A stretch of 64,000 nt of DNA from Sphingobium xanthum (GTDB taxonomy: Bacteria > Pseudomonadota > Alphaproteobacteria > Sphingomonadales > Sphingomonadaceae), in NCBI RefSeq assembly GCF_019737615.1, contig NZ_JAHKKS010000007.1, forward strand, positions 124,001 to 188,000. Direction: 5' to 3'. A program made the translations under genes and the position numbers. This document shows, piece by piece, positions 38,851 to 47,469 of the stretch (position 1 is the first letter of the stretch; each line of letters begins with the position of its first letter). Below the pieces are notes generated by a model that saw nothing but the letters and a program-made list of their open reading frames with translations, searched no databases and was not told the origin of the DNA.

Positions 38851-40982
38851 TTGCCCTCCCCCATCAGTTCGCGCTTCAGGAAGGCCTGCAGCATTGCCGC
38901 GCGGACGGCATCCTCCGCATGATCGGCGCCGACCGAGTGGCCGCCTTCCATATATTCGTGATAATAGACGGTCTGGCCGTAGTCCTTGAGCTTCGCCGCC
39001 AGCTTGCGGGCATGGCCGGGATGCACGCGGTCATCCTTGGTCGAGAGGTAGAAGAAGACCGGCGGGTAATGCACGCCCTTCTTCACATTCTGATAGGGCG
39101 AATAGAGCTTCATGAACGCCCAGTCGGCGGGCACGTCCGGATCGCCATATTCGGCCATCCAGGAGGCACCCGCGAGCAGCTTGGAATAACGCTTCATGTC
39201 ATGCAGCGGCGATCCGGAGATGACCGCGCCATAGAGATCGGGGCGCTGCGTCATCGCCGCGCCTACCAGAACGCCGCCATTGGAGCGGCCGGAAATGCCG
39301 ATCTTGCCCTTGATACTGATCCCCGCCTTGATGAGATCCTCGGCCACGGCATGAAGATCGTCGAAGCTGTTCTGCCGCTTCTCGCGCAGCGCCGCCTCAT
39401 GCCAGGCTGGGCCGTACTCTCCGCCGCCGCGGATATTGGCCAACACATAGGCGCCGCCATCCTCGACCCAGAACAGGCCCATGGGACCGGCGCGATAAGG
39501 CTGTCCGGTCATATAGCCCGGCGTCTGCGCCGCGCGGAAACCGCCATAAGCGTGGATGATCGCGGGCACTGCTCCGGTGACACTCTTCTTGCGCACCAGG
39601 AAATAGGGCACGCGGGTGCCGTCCTTCGAGATCGCGAAACGCTGTTCGACCTTGAACTGGCTGGCATCGAAGCGTGCGGGCAGGCTCTGGACCTTGCTCG
39701 GCGTGCCGTTGGCAGACACCGCCATCAGCGCCGGGGGCTCCAGCATCGTCTCGACGGTGGCGAAGGCGACGTCCTGCTTCCCCGCGCCGCCCAGCAAATG
39801 AACGGTGGCATTAGGCGCCAGCGCCACGGCCCTGTTCGACCAACTGCCTTTTGCGTCACGCCGCAGGGCGAGCAGCTTGCCCGATACGTCGTCCAGCACC
39901 TTCACCCACAGGACATTATCGGTGGCGCTCACATCCTCGATCGCCTGGCTCTTCGAGGGCGTGAAGACGGGTTCGGGCTGCACCGTTTTCCCGGCCGCGA
40001 TATCGGGCAGCGAATAGGAGACGAGAGACCCTGCCGGGACGCTGCCGAGCGCCTTGTTGAGGAAGACGATCATGCGACCGCCGATCACGTCTCGCATGTC
40101 GGCGCTCTCGGGCACCGGTGTGCGCACGAAACGGCCGTCGGCAGCGCGCAGATACTTCTCGCTATTGTAGAAATCGGTGGCGCGATAGGCGAACACCCAG
40201 CGCCGGTCGCCATCCTGCGTCCCGCCGCCTTGCACACTCACATCCTCGGCCTTGCCTTCCAGCACCGTCTTCGCCGCCGAAAGCAGCGTGCCGCGCGTCC
40301 ATTGCTTGAGGATGCGCGCATAGCCGGAACTGGTCATCGAGCCGGCGCCGTAATCCGTCCCGACGAGCAGCGTGTTCGCGTCGATCCAGGCGACGTTGCT
40401 CTTGGCCTCGGGGACGACAAAGCCGTCCGTCACGAAGCTGCGGCTGTCCATGTCCCACTCGCGCACGACATCCGCATCGGTGCCGCCCGGCGACACGGAA
40501 ATGAGGCAGCGCTTGTACGACGGCGCAAGGCAATCGGCACCATGCCAGACCCAGCTCTTGCCCTCGGTCTTGCCGAGCGCATCGACGTCGATCAGCGTCG
40601 TCCAGACCGGCTTTCCGGCCAGATAGGCATCGAGCGGCGTGGAGCGCCAGAGGCCGCGCGGATTCTTCGCGTCGCGCCAGAGATTGACCACGCGGTCGCC
40701 CATGACCTCGTCCGGCGTCGCGATCTGCGCCTCATCGTCGAGAATGGCGCGAGCCCGGGCGCGGTCCTGTTCGAAATCCGGCATGGCGCGGATGATCTTG
40801 TCGGTTTCCGCATTCCAGCTCTGCACTTGCGCGAGCGCCTTCGGCCCTTCGATCTCTTCCAGCCAGAGGAAGGGATCGTCCTTGTCGTCCGAGGTCTGGG
40901 CGACGAGCGCGGTGCCGGCGACGCCAAGCGCGACAGCAACGAAAGCGAAGCGCACGACTCCGCCGGAAATGATCTTCTTCAT
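38847..40982 (-). CDS. Prolyl oligopeptidase family serine peptidase (S9A)
   Basis: The 711-residue exported peptidase has a signal segment (FAFVAVALGVAGTALVAQ), an N-terminal beta-propeller (about residues 60-420) and a C-terminal alpha/beta hydrolase domain. Visible catalytic residues are Ser in SGRSNGGVLVG, Asp in LSTKDDRVHPG and His in MEGGHSVGAD. The active site fits prolyl oligopeptidases, which cut after Pro in short peptides. It is placed between nadA and nadC on the same strand, overlapping nadC. Confidence 0.94.
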   Translation of the reverse strand: MKKIISGGVVRFAFVAVALGVAGTALVAQTSDDKDDPFLWLEEIEGPKALAQVQSWNAETDKIIRAMPDFEQDRARARAILDDEAQIATPDEVMGDRVVNLWRDAKNPRGLWRSTPLDAYLAGKPVWTTLIDVDALGKTEGKSWVWHGADCLAPSYKRCLISVSPGGTDADVVREWDMDSRSFVTDGFVVPEAKSNVAWIDANTLLVGTDYGAGSMTSSGYARILKQWTRGTLLSAAKTVLEGKAEDVSVQGGGTQDGDRRWVFAYRATDFYNSEKYLRAADGRFVRTPVPESADMRDVIGGRMIVFLNKALGSVPAGSLVSYSLPDIAAGKTVQPEPVFTPSKSQAIEDVSATDNVLWVKVLDDVSGKLLALRRDAKGSWSNRAVALAPNATVHLLGGAGKQDVAFATVETMLEPPALMAVSANGTPSKVQSLPARFDASQFKVEQRFAISKDGTRVPYFLVRKKSVTGAVPAIIHAYGGFRAAQTPGYMTGQPYRAGPMGLFWVEDGGAYVLANIRGGGEYGPAWHEAALREKRQNSFDDLHAVAEDLIKAGISIKGKIGISGRSNGGVLVGAAMTQRPDLYGAVISGSPLHDMKRYSKLLAGASWMAEYGDPDVPADWAFMKLYSPYQNVKKGVHYPPVFFYLSTKDDRVHPGHARKLAAKLKDYGQTVYYHEYMEGGHSVGADHAEDAVRAAMLQAFLKRELMGEGK

Positions 40983-41038
40983 GGCCTTGGCCTAGCTGGC
41001 CGGAAAGCCCGCTTCAACCGGGGCGATGAGGCGAGCGC

Positions 41039-42037
41039 TTAGGGACGCGCCCCGACATCGCCTTTGCCGACCGTTCCGCTGGCCATGTCGAGCATGCGCT
41101 GGAGGCTGCGATGGGCGGCGACACGCAGGTCCTCGTCCATCTCGATGCGCGGCTGCAGGTCACGCAGGGAGAGGTACAGCTTCTCCATCGTGTTGAGCGC
41201 CATATAGGGGCAGACATTGCAGTTGCAGTTGCCGTCCGCGCCGGGCGCGCCGATGAACTGCTTCTCCGGCACCGCCTTTTCCATCTGGTGGATGATGTGC
41301 GGCTCGGTCGCGACGATCAGCGTGTCGCTGCTCATTGTCTTGGCGAACTGGAGGATGCCGCTGGTCGAGCCGACATAATCGGCATGATCGACGATATAGG
41401 GCGGGCATTCCGGATGCGCGGCGATAGGCGCGCCGGGATGCTGCGCCTTGAGCTTGATGAGCTCGGTTTCGCTGAAGCTCTCATGCACGATGCAGACGCC
41501 TGGCCAGAGCAACATCTCGCGCCCGAATTTGCGCGCCAGATAGCCGCCCAGATGCTTGTCAGGGCCGAAGATGATCTTCTGATCGGCAGGAAGCTGGCTG
41601 ATGATCGTTTCGGCCGACGAGCTGGTGACGATGATGTCGCTGAGCGCCTTCACCTCGGCCGAGCAATTGATGTAGCTGAGCGCGATATGATCCGGGTGCG
41701 CCTCGCGGAACGCCTTGAACTGCGCGGGCGGGCAGCTGTCCTCGAGGCTGCAGCCGGCATCCATATCGGGCAGCACAACTATCTTCTCGGGCGAAAGGAT
41801 TTTCGCCGTCTCGGCCATGAAGCGCACGCCGCAGAAGGCGATCACATCGGCATCGGTCTCGGCCGCCTTGCGCGAAAGCTCGAGGCTGTCGCCCACGAAA
41901 TCGGCGAGGTCCTGAATCTGCGGCTTCTGGTAATAATGCGCGAGGATGACCGCGTTGCGCTCCTTGCGCAGCCGGTTGATCTCGGCGAGCGGGTCCAGCC
42001 CCGCAAGGCTCCCGCCAATCCCGCCACGTGCATCCAT
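41039..42037 (-). CDS. nadA: Quinolinate synthase A
   Basis: The 332-residue 4Fe-4S enzyme condenses iminoaspartate with DHAP to quinolinate. Motifs are LAHYYQKPQIQDLADFVGDSL near the start, FCGVRFMAETAKIL, LPDMDAGCSLEDSC, then AHPECPPYIV and NCNCNVCPYMALNT supplying the cluster cysteines. ATG at 42037 was chosen over a GTG at 42040. A 57-bp gap separates it from the peptidase gene downstream. Confidence 0.97.
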   Translation of the reverse strand: MDARGGIGGSLAGLDPLAEINRLRKERNAVILAHYYQKPQIQDLADFVGDSLELSRKAAETDADVIAFCGVRFMAETAKILSPEKIVVLPDMDAGCSLEDSCPPAQFKAFREAHPDHIALSYINCSAEVKALSDIIVTSSSAETIISQLPADQKIIFGPDKHLGGYLARKFGREMLLWPGVCIVHESFSETELIKLKAQHPGAPIAAHPECPPYIVDHADYVGSTSGILQFAKTMSSDTLIVATEPHIIHQMEKAVPEKQFIGAPGADGNCNCNVCPYMALNTMEKLYLSLRDLQPRIEMDEDLRVAAHRSLQRMLDMASGTVGKGDVGARP

Positions 42038-42089
42038 CACCGAATCTCCCGTCTCTATGCCGGGGAGATGGCCCTAGAGGGGCGTCCGA

Positions 42090-42872
42090 TCAAGGCGCAA
42101 GAAAGTCGGGCGGCAAATAGGCCTTCATGTCGCGCTCGGCGCCCGGCGTCCCCGCCACGACATCGCGGGTGATCGATATGCCAAGATCGCTATAGGCGAC
42201 GACATCCGCGAGCAGCTGGCTGCCGGCGAGGAAAGCGAAACCCCAGAGCCAGGCAGGATGCACACGGCCGGAACGGCGCTTGTCCGCGATGATGCCGATG
42301 AGGATGAAGATCGAGGGCACCGCGACAGACGCAATCCACCAGCCCCAGGGAATGAAAAACGGCATTGGCAGTAGCCGGCCAAAGCCGGGACCGGTCATGC
42401 AGGCCATGGCGCAGCACATCAGCCGTCGATGCCAGTCACTCCGCTGGCGGACGATCAGCGCCCAGGTCACGATGCAGGCGAACGCGACCATGCCGAGCGA
42501 ATTGCCGAACAGAAACTCGTTCATGTCGAAGAAGAAGGGGCCGCCCGTCGCTTGCAGAGATCGGATCGTCAAAGCGATGCCAAGGCCGACCATCGTCGGC
42601 ATCCACGCCAGAGCGAGAACGCCGAGACTGCGATGGAGACGCACGTTTCCGGTCGCTACGAGGGCGTTCTGAGTCACGTAAAGGACCACCCATCCGAAGA
42701 ACACGAAGGCATGGACGTGATAAAGGAGCGGCACGCCGAAAGTCGAACGGCCGCTCGCGAGATTGAACGTGAAACCGGCGACAATGACCAGCGCCATTGC
42801 AATCGCCATCTTGAAGAAGAAGCTGCGTTCCCGCTCGATCGCGGACTTTGGGCTCGGCGCTATCGTCGCCAT
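42090..42872 (-). CDS. Integral membrane protein of unknown family
   Basis: The 260-residue protein has about six or seven hydrophobic segments (about residues 20-40, 50-75, 85-108, 120-145, 158-176, 178-196, 208-228). Histidines in YHVHAF, VRLHRSLG and DWHRRLM could bind haem or metal as in membrane-bound cytochromes, but this is speculation. ATG at 42872 has GGGGGTGAG upstream. No motif identifies a function. Confidence 0.6.
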   Translation of the reverse strand: MATIAPSPKSAIERERSFFFKMAIAMALVIVAGFTFNLASGRSTFGVPLLYHVHAFVFFGWVVLYVTQNALVATGNVRLHRSLGVLALAWMPTMVGLGIALTIRSLQATGGPFFFDMNEFLFGNSLGMVAFACIVTWALIVRQRSDWHRRLMCCAMACMTGPGFGRLLPMPFFIPWGWWIASVAVPSIFILIGIIADKRRSGRVHPAWLWGFAFLAGSQLLADVVAYSDLGISITRDVVAGTPGAERDMKAYLPPDFLAP

Positions 42873-42941
42873 GGTCTCACCCCCTGAGCCATTGTCGATG
42901 AGCGAAGGTGATCCCTATTGCCGCAAGCGTCAAGGGCGACT

Positions 42942-43832
42942 TCAGCTCGCCAGCGACCAATGCCCTTCGGTCGCCCGCTCGACCAGTGCGCGTCCATCGA
43001 GGTCGATGAGATGCGCGAGCACCGAGCGCCCGGCGGCGCCATGCAAGCGCGGGTCCAGACCGACATACATGACGGCGACCATCTCCGGGATCGTCGAGGC
43101 GCCTTGCCGATCCAGGAAGCGCAGGATCTGCCCTTCCCGCATCTTGCGATGGCCGAGCATGCCGCGGGCGAAGCGCTGAGGTTCCTTGATCGGCTCGCCA
43201 TGCGCCGGATAGTAGATCGCGTCCTTGCGGCCGACGAGCCGCTCCAGCGAAACCAGATAGTCGGTCATGTCCCCATCGGGCGGCGAAACGACGCTGGTCG
43301 ACCAGCCCATGACATGATCGCCGGTGAAGAGCGCACGCTCCTCCTCAAGCGCGAAGCAGAGATGATTGGACGTGTGGCCGGGCGTTGCAACGGCGGTGAG
43401 CGTCCAGCCCGTCCCGCCGATCGTCTCTCCGTCCGTCAGCACGCGATCCGGCGTATAGTCGAAATCGAAGGAGGCGTCGGCGCGGGGACCGTCATCGTTC
43501 AGAGCCAGCGGTGCGCAGCCGATAATCGGTGCGCCCGTGAGCCTGGCGAGCGGTCGCGTGGCCGGGCTGTGATCGCGGTGTGTGTGCGTGCAGACGATGG
43601 CGACGACGGGCCGGCCATCGATAGCCTGCATCAGCGCGTCGAGATGACGCTCGTCATCCGGGCCGGGATCGATGACGGCGAGATCGCTCTCGCCGATCAG
43701 ATAGCTCTGCGTGCCTTGATAAGTGAAGGGCGAGGGATTGGGCGCGAGCACACGGCGGACGAGCGGTGAGAGCCGCATGGCGACGCCGGTGTCGGAAGAA
43801 AGCTGGGGAGCAGGCTGGGCCATGCTCCCCAT
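42942..43832 (-). CDS. MBL-fold metallo-hydrolase (LACTB2-like)
   Basis: The 296-residue protein has the metallo-beta-lactamase metal motif THTHRDHSPA, ATPGHTSNHLCF, FTGDHVMGW and the late YPAHGEPI. A C-terminal winged-helix-like tail follows (FLDRQGASTIPEMVAVMY), as in the LACTB2/hydrolase group, whose animal members are endoribonucleases. The bacterial substrate is unknown. ATG at 43832 is used; 43823 is also possible. Confidence 0.88.
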   Translation of the reverse strand: MGSMAQPAPQLSSDTGVAMRLSPLVRRVLAPNPSPFTYQGTQSYLIGESDLAVIDPGPDDERHLDALMQAIDGRPVVAIVCTHTHRDHSPATRPLARLTGAPIIGCAPLALNDDGPRADASFDFDYTPDRVLTDGETIGGTGWTLTAVATPGHTSNHLCFALEEERALFTGDHVMGWSTSVVSPPDGDMTDYLVSLERLVGRKDAIYYPAHGEPIKEPQRFARGMLGHRKMREGQILRFLDRQGASTIPEMVAVMYVGLDPRLHGAAGRSVLAHLIDLDGRALVERATEGHWSLAS

Positions 43833-43899
43833 GTGTCACTCGGTTCCCGGATTGCAAGGGATTAACCCGGGGCCGCGCTGCGAGGCTTCTCCCGACCCC

Positions 43900-45546
43900 T
43901 CAGTCCCGTTCGGAGCGCATCCGCGCGATCTGGCGATCCAGATCGGCGATGATGCGGTCGCGTATTCTCTGCGAAAGATCGTTTTCCTGCTGGATGTCGG
44001 CGCGGGCTTCCTGCATGCCGCGGATCGCATCGGCGCGGGCTTTCTGCGCGATGTCCTTGCCGCAGATGCGGATCGAGATCTTCTTGCGCTGCTTGCCGTC
44101 GACGCTGACGGTTTCCTCGCTCGTATTCACCAACTCGCGAGCGCCGCCGCATCCAGTCCCTTCACTTACCTCGACGATCGGCACCATGGCCTGGATCTCG
44201 TCTTCGCTCGGCACATTCCTGGAGAACTCGCGATCCACCTTGTAGGCGTAGCGATATCTGCGCGCGTCCGCTGCGGGAGCCGGGATCGACCGGGGTGACG
44301 GCGCAGCCACAGGCGCCGGCGGTGCGGGCGGGACCGGCGGCATGCCGGCGAGCGCTGGCGGTGCCGGAGGGGCCGGCGGCGCAGGCACATCGGCGAGCGA
44401 CGGCGGAGCCGGTGGTGCGGGCGGTGCCGGAGGAGAATCCTCTTCCGCCGCCGCGGCGCTCGTCGCCAGAGCGAGTTGCTGCGAGCGCGTCGCCTTGATC
44501 TCAGTATTGCTGGCCGCCGCGAGCGCTGCGGGAACGGCCGAGAGCGACGGCAGCAACGTCGCCTTTTGCGCGATCGGCAACGCTTGGCTCACCTTGGCGC
44601 CAACCTGGGCAGCCATCCCCTCGCCCGACGCCGTCAGCGCGAGTCCGGTCAGGACAACGGTGCCGGTGAGCGCGAGGCCGGCGAAGCGGCGGCGCATGCT
44701 GGGGGTCTTCTTCGACAACATGGACAATCTCCGTTTCAGACGATCGACAGTGGCGAGGTGGCAGATCGCGGCATAATCCCGCCGACCCGCAGCGCATTTG
44801 ACCAGCGCGCGGCCATAGGCATGGCCCAGGCCCTTGTCGCGGATCGCATCGATCACGTCGGCGTCGCAGGCCATTTCCTGATCGGTGCGGAACGCGCGAT
44901 GCGCGATCCAGGCAAGCGGATTGCACCAGTGGAAAGCCAGGAAGCCGAGCGCGACGGCATTGGCGATGAGGTCGCCGCGCCGGTGATGCGCCAGCTCATG
45001 CGCCAGCGCCATGGCATGCTCCTCGACATCGAAGCGCGTCAGCGCGTCGTGCGGGAAGATGATGAAGCGTCTGGTGAGGCCGAAGGCGATCGGTCCGCTG
45101 ATCCGCGGGCTGGCGAGCAGCTTGATGCCCTTGGCGGGAGACCGGCGGACGCGGGCACCAGTGAGGATCTTCTGTGTGAAGCGCCGGTAGCTGATGATCT
45201 GCCAGACCGCGAAGCCCAGCGCGCCGATCAGCCACAGGGCCACGAGTGCAAGCATCCAGGACAAGCCGCTGCTCGCAGCCTGCTCCGCCGGCCCGGCATC
45301 GAATTGCGTGACGCGCTGCCGGATGAGGTGCGTCAGCGCGCTCCCATGCTGAGTCATATGCGTGAGCGCGGGGGTATCCGGCATCAGCGATGCGATGGGT
45401 GGCGACACCATGCGTAGGGCCGGCAGCAGCCAGAGCGCATAGGCGACCTTCGCGCCGAACATCTGCTGGACAGGGTTGCGGAGGAGCATCACGAGCGCGA
45501 GCAGCGCGCTTGTGACGATGAGGGTTTCGACGAGCCAGGCGATCAT
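43900..45546 (-). CDS. M56 family metallopeptidase/sensor (BlaR1/MecR1-like)
   Basis: The 548-residue membrane sensor-protease has several N-terminal membrane segments and the zinc motif HELAHHRRGDL (about residue 190). A long Pro/Ala-rich linker (about residues 360-430, many PPAPPAPP units) leads into an extracytoplasmic tail without a penicillin-binding domain. The lack of that sensor domain means the inducer is probably not a beta-lactam. It starts at 45546, overlapping the BlaI-like gene by 4 bp (ATGA). The pair would regulate itself through cleavage of the repressor. Confidence 0.9.
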   Translation of the reverse strand: MIAWLVETLIVTSALLALVMLLRNPVQQMFGAKVAYALWLLPALRMVSPPIASLMPDTPALTHMTQHGSALTHLIRQRVTQFDAGPAEQAASSGLSWMLALVALWLIGALGFAVWQIISYRRFTQKILTGARVRRSPAKGIKLLASPRISGPIAFGLTRRFIIFPHDALTRFDVEEHAMALAHELAHHRRGDLIANAVALGFLAFHWCNPLAWIAHRAFRTDQEMACDADVIDAIRDKGLGHAYGRALVKCAAGRRDYAAICHLATVDRLKRRLSMLSKKTPSMRRRFAGLALTGTVVLTGLALTASGEGMAAQVGAKVSQALPIAQKATLLPSLSAVPAALAAASNTEIKATRSQQLALATSAAAAEEDSPPAPPAPPAPPSLADVPAPPAPPAPPALAGMPPVPPAPPAPVAAPSPRSIPAPAADARRYRYAYKVDREFSRNVPSEDEIQAMVPIVEVSEGTGCGGARELVNTSEETVSVDGKQRKKISIRICGKDIAQKARADAIRGMQEARADIQQENDLSQRIRDRIIADLDRQIARMRSERD

Positions 45547-45911
45547 GACTTGAGCGCCTTCAGCAGAGCCTCGATCTCCGCAATGTCCTTGTCGGACAAT
45601 TGCTGGGTCTCGGCGAGATGGGCGACCAGCGGGGTGACGCGGCCACCGAACAGACGATCGACCAGACGCTGGGACTCGCCGGCGACATAGTCCTCGCGCT
45701 CGACCAGGGGACGATAGAGGTAGCGTCGACCGTCCGCCTCATGCGCCACGACGTTCTTGGCGACCAGACGGCCAAGCAGCGTCTTGACGGTTTGAAGGCT
45801 CCAGTTGCGCTCGTCGGCGAGCGCGTCGCTTACCTCGATGGCGGTCAGCGGCGCGCGGCGCCACAGCACTTCCATCACGGCATGCTCGGCATCACTGATG
45901 CGTTCGGCCAT
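45543..45911 (-). CDS. BlaI/MecI/CopY family repressor
   Basis: The 122-residue winged-helix repressor has ISDAEHAVMEVLWRRAPLTA, SLQTVKTLLGRLVAKNV and the C-terminal dimerisation region VAHLAETQQLSDKDIAEIEALLK. It pairs with the M56 sensor protease immediately downstream. GGAGGAC lies 6 nt before the ATG. Two operator palindromes at 45940-45974 sit just upstream, so it represses its own operon. Confidence 0.95.
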   Translation of the reverse strand: MAERISDAEHAVMEVLWRRAPLTAIEVSDALADERNWSLQTVKTLLGRLVAKNVVAHEADGRRYLYRPLVEREDYVAGESQRLVDRLFGGRVTPLVAHLAETQQLSDKDIAEIEALLKALKS

Positions 45912-45939
45912 GTCTTGTCCTCCCTACGCAGACTCGACT

Positions 45940-45975
45940 GACTACAGATGTAGTCATCATCTACGCATGTAGTCA
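45940..45975. promoter_or_regulatory. Two BlaI-type operators
   Basis: Site 1 is GACTACA-GA-TGTAGTC (45940-45955), a perfect inverted repeat around two bases. Site 2 is CTAC-GCAT-GTAG (45961-45972) followed by TC, the same half-sites. Both contain the TACA/TGTA core known for BlaI/MecI operators and begin 29 bp before the repressor gene start. Two adjacent sites suggest cooperative binding. Confidence 0.8.
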
Positions 45976-46100
45976 ATACTCTTGTGAAGCTGCACGTCAG
46001 ATGAACAATTGGTCAGACTTGTCGGGGAATTTTACAGGTCCGGAGATGCCGTCGGACCCGTTAACCAGCGATGCCCAGGTTTTCCGTGCTTTGGCGGAAC

Positions 46101-46115
46101 TGGCACGCGGATTGC
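46101..46115 (+). promoter_or_regulatory. Sigma-54-like promoter element with no gene downstream
   Basis: TGGCACG at 46101-46107 and TTGC at 46112-46115 have the exact GG-to-GC spacing (12 nt) of sigma-54 promoters (TGGCACG-N4-TTGC). It lies on the plus strand between the BlaI operators and grxD (both minus). The only thing downstream on this strand within 70 nt is a strong terminator. Confidence 0.5.
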
Positions 46116-46126
46116 GAGGTAGAGAG

Positions 46127-46184
46127 TACACCCGCACTCAGGGGGATGTGGCTGAAGGTCTTCTCGCCCATCCCCCAATTTTTT
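46127..46184 (+). ncRNA. Candidate short RNA gene ending in a strong terminator
   Basis: If the sigma-54-like element is used, transcription would start near 46127. The transcript ends in an extended hairpin (GGGGGATG at 46141-46148 pairing with CATCCCCC at 46169-46176, with an inner GGC/GCC and GAAG/CTTC stem) followed by AATTTTTT (46177-46184). This gives an RNA of about 55-60 nt. The terminator has no plus-strand gene to serve, and the T-run is on this strand only. Speculative; the terminator itself is solid. Confidence 0.4.
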
Positions 46185-46205
46185 GCCCGGAAAACGGGCG
46201 AAAAC

Positions 46206-46535
46206 TCAGGCGGCGATTACGCCCTGATCGGTGAGAAGCTGCTGCAGCTCGCCCGCTTCATACATTTCCATCATGATGTCCGAACCGCCGAGAAACTCGC
46301 CCTTCACATAGAGCTGCGGAATGGTTGGCCAGTCGGAAAAACTCTTGATGCCCTGGCGAACCTCCTGATCCTGCAGCACGTCAACGCTCTCGAACGGCGC
46401 GCCGAGACGCTCCAGGATGGCGACGGCGCGGCTCGAGAAACCGCATTGCGGGAAGAGCGGCGTGCCCTTCATGAACAGCACGACGTCATTGTTGCTGACG
46501 ATCTCGCTGATGCGATCGTGGGCGGTATCGGTCAT
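46206..46535 (-). CDS. grxD: Monothiol glutaredoxin (Grx4/GrxD type)
   Basis: The 109-residue protein has the active-site CGFS ([14 protein letters not shown]), the [17 protein letters not shown] glutathione-binding strand and [18 protein letters not shown] at the start. CGFS glutaredoxins bind and transfer 2Fe-2S clusters together with BolA; the bolA gene lies 52 bp upstream on the same strand. Confidence 0.97.
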   Translation of the reverse strand: MTDTAHDRISEIVSNNDVVLFMKGTPLFPQCGFSSRAVAILERLGAPFESVDVLQDQEVRQGIKSFSDWPTIPQLYVKGEFLGGSDIMMEMYEAGELQQLLTDQGVIAA

Positions 46536-46587
46536 CGGTCAAATCTCCGGCAGCGGGCAACGGCCCCCTCGCCGCTCCCTATGGATT

Positions 46588-46821
46588 TCAATTGGGAACG
46601 GCCGTCGTCAATTGCAAGGCATGGAGCACACCGCCCATCCGCCCACCAAGCGCGGCATAGACGGCGCGCTGCTGGGCAATGCGGCTCATGCCGCGGAAGC
46701 TCTCGGACGTGACGCGGGCGGCATAATGATCGCCGTCGCCGGCCAGATCGGTAATCTCGACCGTCGCATCCGGAATGCCTTCGCGGATCAACGCGGCGAT
46801 ATCGTCGGCAGCCATGGGCAT
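46588..46821 (-). CDS. BolA family protein
   Basis: This 77-residue BolA has IREGIPDATVEITDLAGDGDHYAARVTSE and RIAQQRAVYAALGGRMGGVLHALQL. The invariant His in HAL and a DHY loop are candidate cluster ligands. BolA proteins partner CGFS glutaredoxins in iron-sulfur trafficking, and grxD follows. Start ATG at 46821 or 46815. Confidence 0.95.
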   Translation of the reverse strand: MPMAADDIAALIREGIPDATVEITDLAGDGDHYAARVTSESFRGMSRIAQQRAVYAALGGRMGGVLHALQLTTAVPN

Positions 46822-46831
46822 CGGACGGCCC

Positions 46832-47155
46832 TCAGCCTTCCTGCATGAACTGGCGACGGGCCTCGGCCATCTTGTCGCTCAGCGCCGTGCGGATGCGGCT
46901 CTCATCCATATCGACACCGGCCGAGACCAGATCGCCGAGCAGCTTGCGCACGACATCCTCGTCGCCGGCTTCCTCGAAATCGGCCTGGACGACAGCCTTG
47001 GCATAGGCGTCGGTTTCTTCCCTGGTGAGGCCCATCAGCTCGGCCGCCCACTCGCCCAGCAGGCGATTGCGGCGTGCGGTGACGCGGAAGGCCAGTTCCT
47101 GGTCCTTGGCAAACTTCGTCTCGAACGCTTTCTCGCGATCGTCAAATCCGGTCAT
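46832..47155 (-). CDS. DUF1476 protein, F1Fo-ATPase inhibitor zeta subunit
   Basis: The 107-residue helical protein starts with the signature MTGFDDREKAFETKFAKDQEL and continues with EDVVRKLLGDLVSAGVDMD. DUF1476 is the zeta subunit that inhibits ATP hydrolysis by the alphaproteobacterial F1Fo-ATPase; the N-terminal helix is the inhibitory part. ATG at 47155 is fixed by this N-terminus. It is 10 bp upstream of bolA, so zeta, bolA and grxD form one operon. Confidence 0.95.
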   Translation of the reverse strand: MTGFDDREKAFETKFAKDQELAFRVTARRNRLLGEWAAELMGLTREETDAYAKAVVQADFEEAGDEDVVRKLLGDLVSAGVDMDESRIRTALSDKMAEARRQFMQEG

Positions 47156-47469
47156 GGCTGAGAAATCCTCATATCTCGAATGAATCCAACGTTCCTTAGA
47201 AAGAGACCCGCGCGATAGCAACGCGCGGTTTCGCTCCTTCGCCGCCCATTCGTTGCCGGGCGTTTCGATCGACGATTGTGTCCTATGCGCATCCTTCATC
47301 CGTTTTGCGAAGTTGCGAAGGTTCGGAAAGTTCGGGGGTCAGACCGAAAGTAAAAGCACTTTCCGCGAGTCGATCCGCGTCCTTCATCTCCTGCGAGCGG
47401 AGGATGACAAGGAAACGCGGCTGTAGGACAGCGGATTTTTCAAGCCCCTGCCCTCGCGACCAAGGCGCG
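47156..47469. other. Intergenic region between leuD and the zeta gene
   Basis: No convincing gene. A 7-bp hairpin CCGCGCG/CGCGCGG lies at 47208-47228. A stretch around 47315-47345 has short repeated units (TGCGAAG, then TTCGGAA). The second half reads open in one minus-strand frame but has no family signature and ends abruptly, so it may be a dispersed intergenic repeat or a dead gene fragment. Confidence 0.4.

Noticed and set aside
38793..41042. Long plus-strand frame opposite the prolyl oligopeptidase
   Set aside because: The opposite strand has a full peptidase with catalytic residues and a signal peptide.
46001..46234. Possible 77-residue protein between BlaI operators and grxD
   Set aside because: No ribosome site, Arg-rich tail overlapping grxD, and it passes through the candidate terminator.
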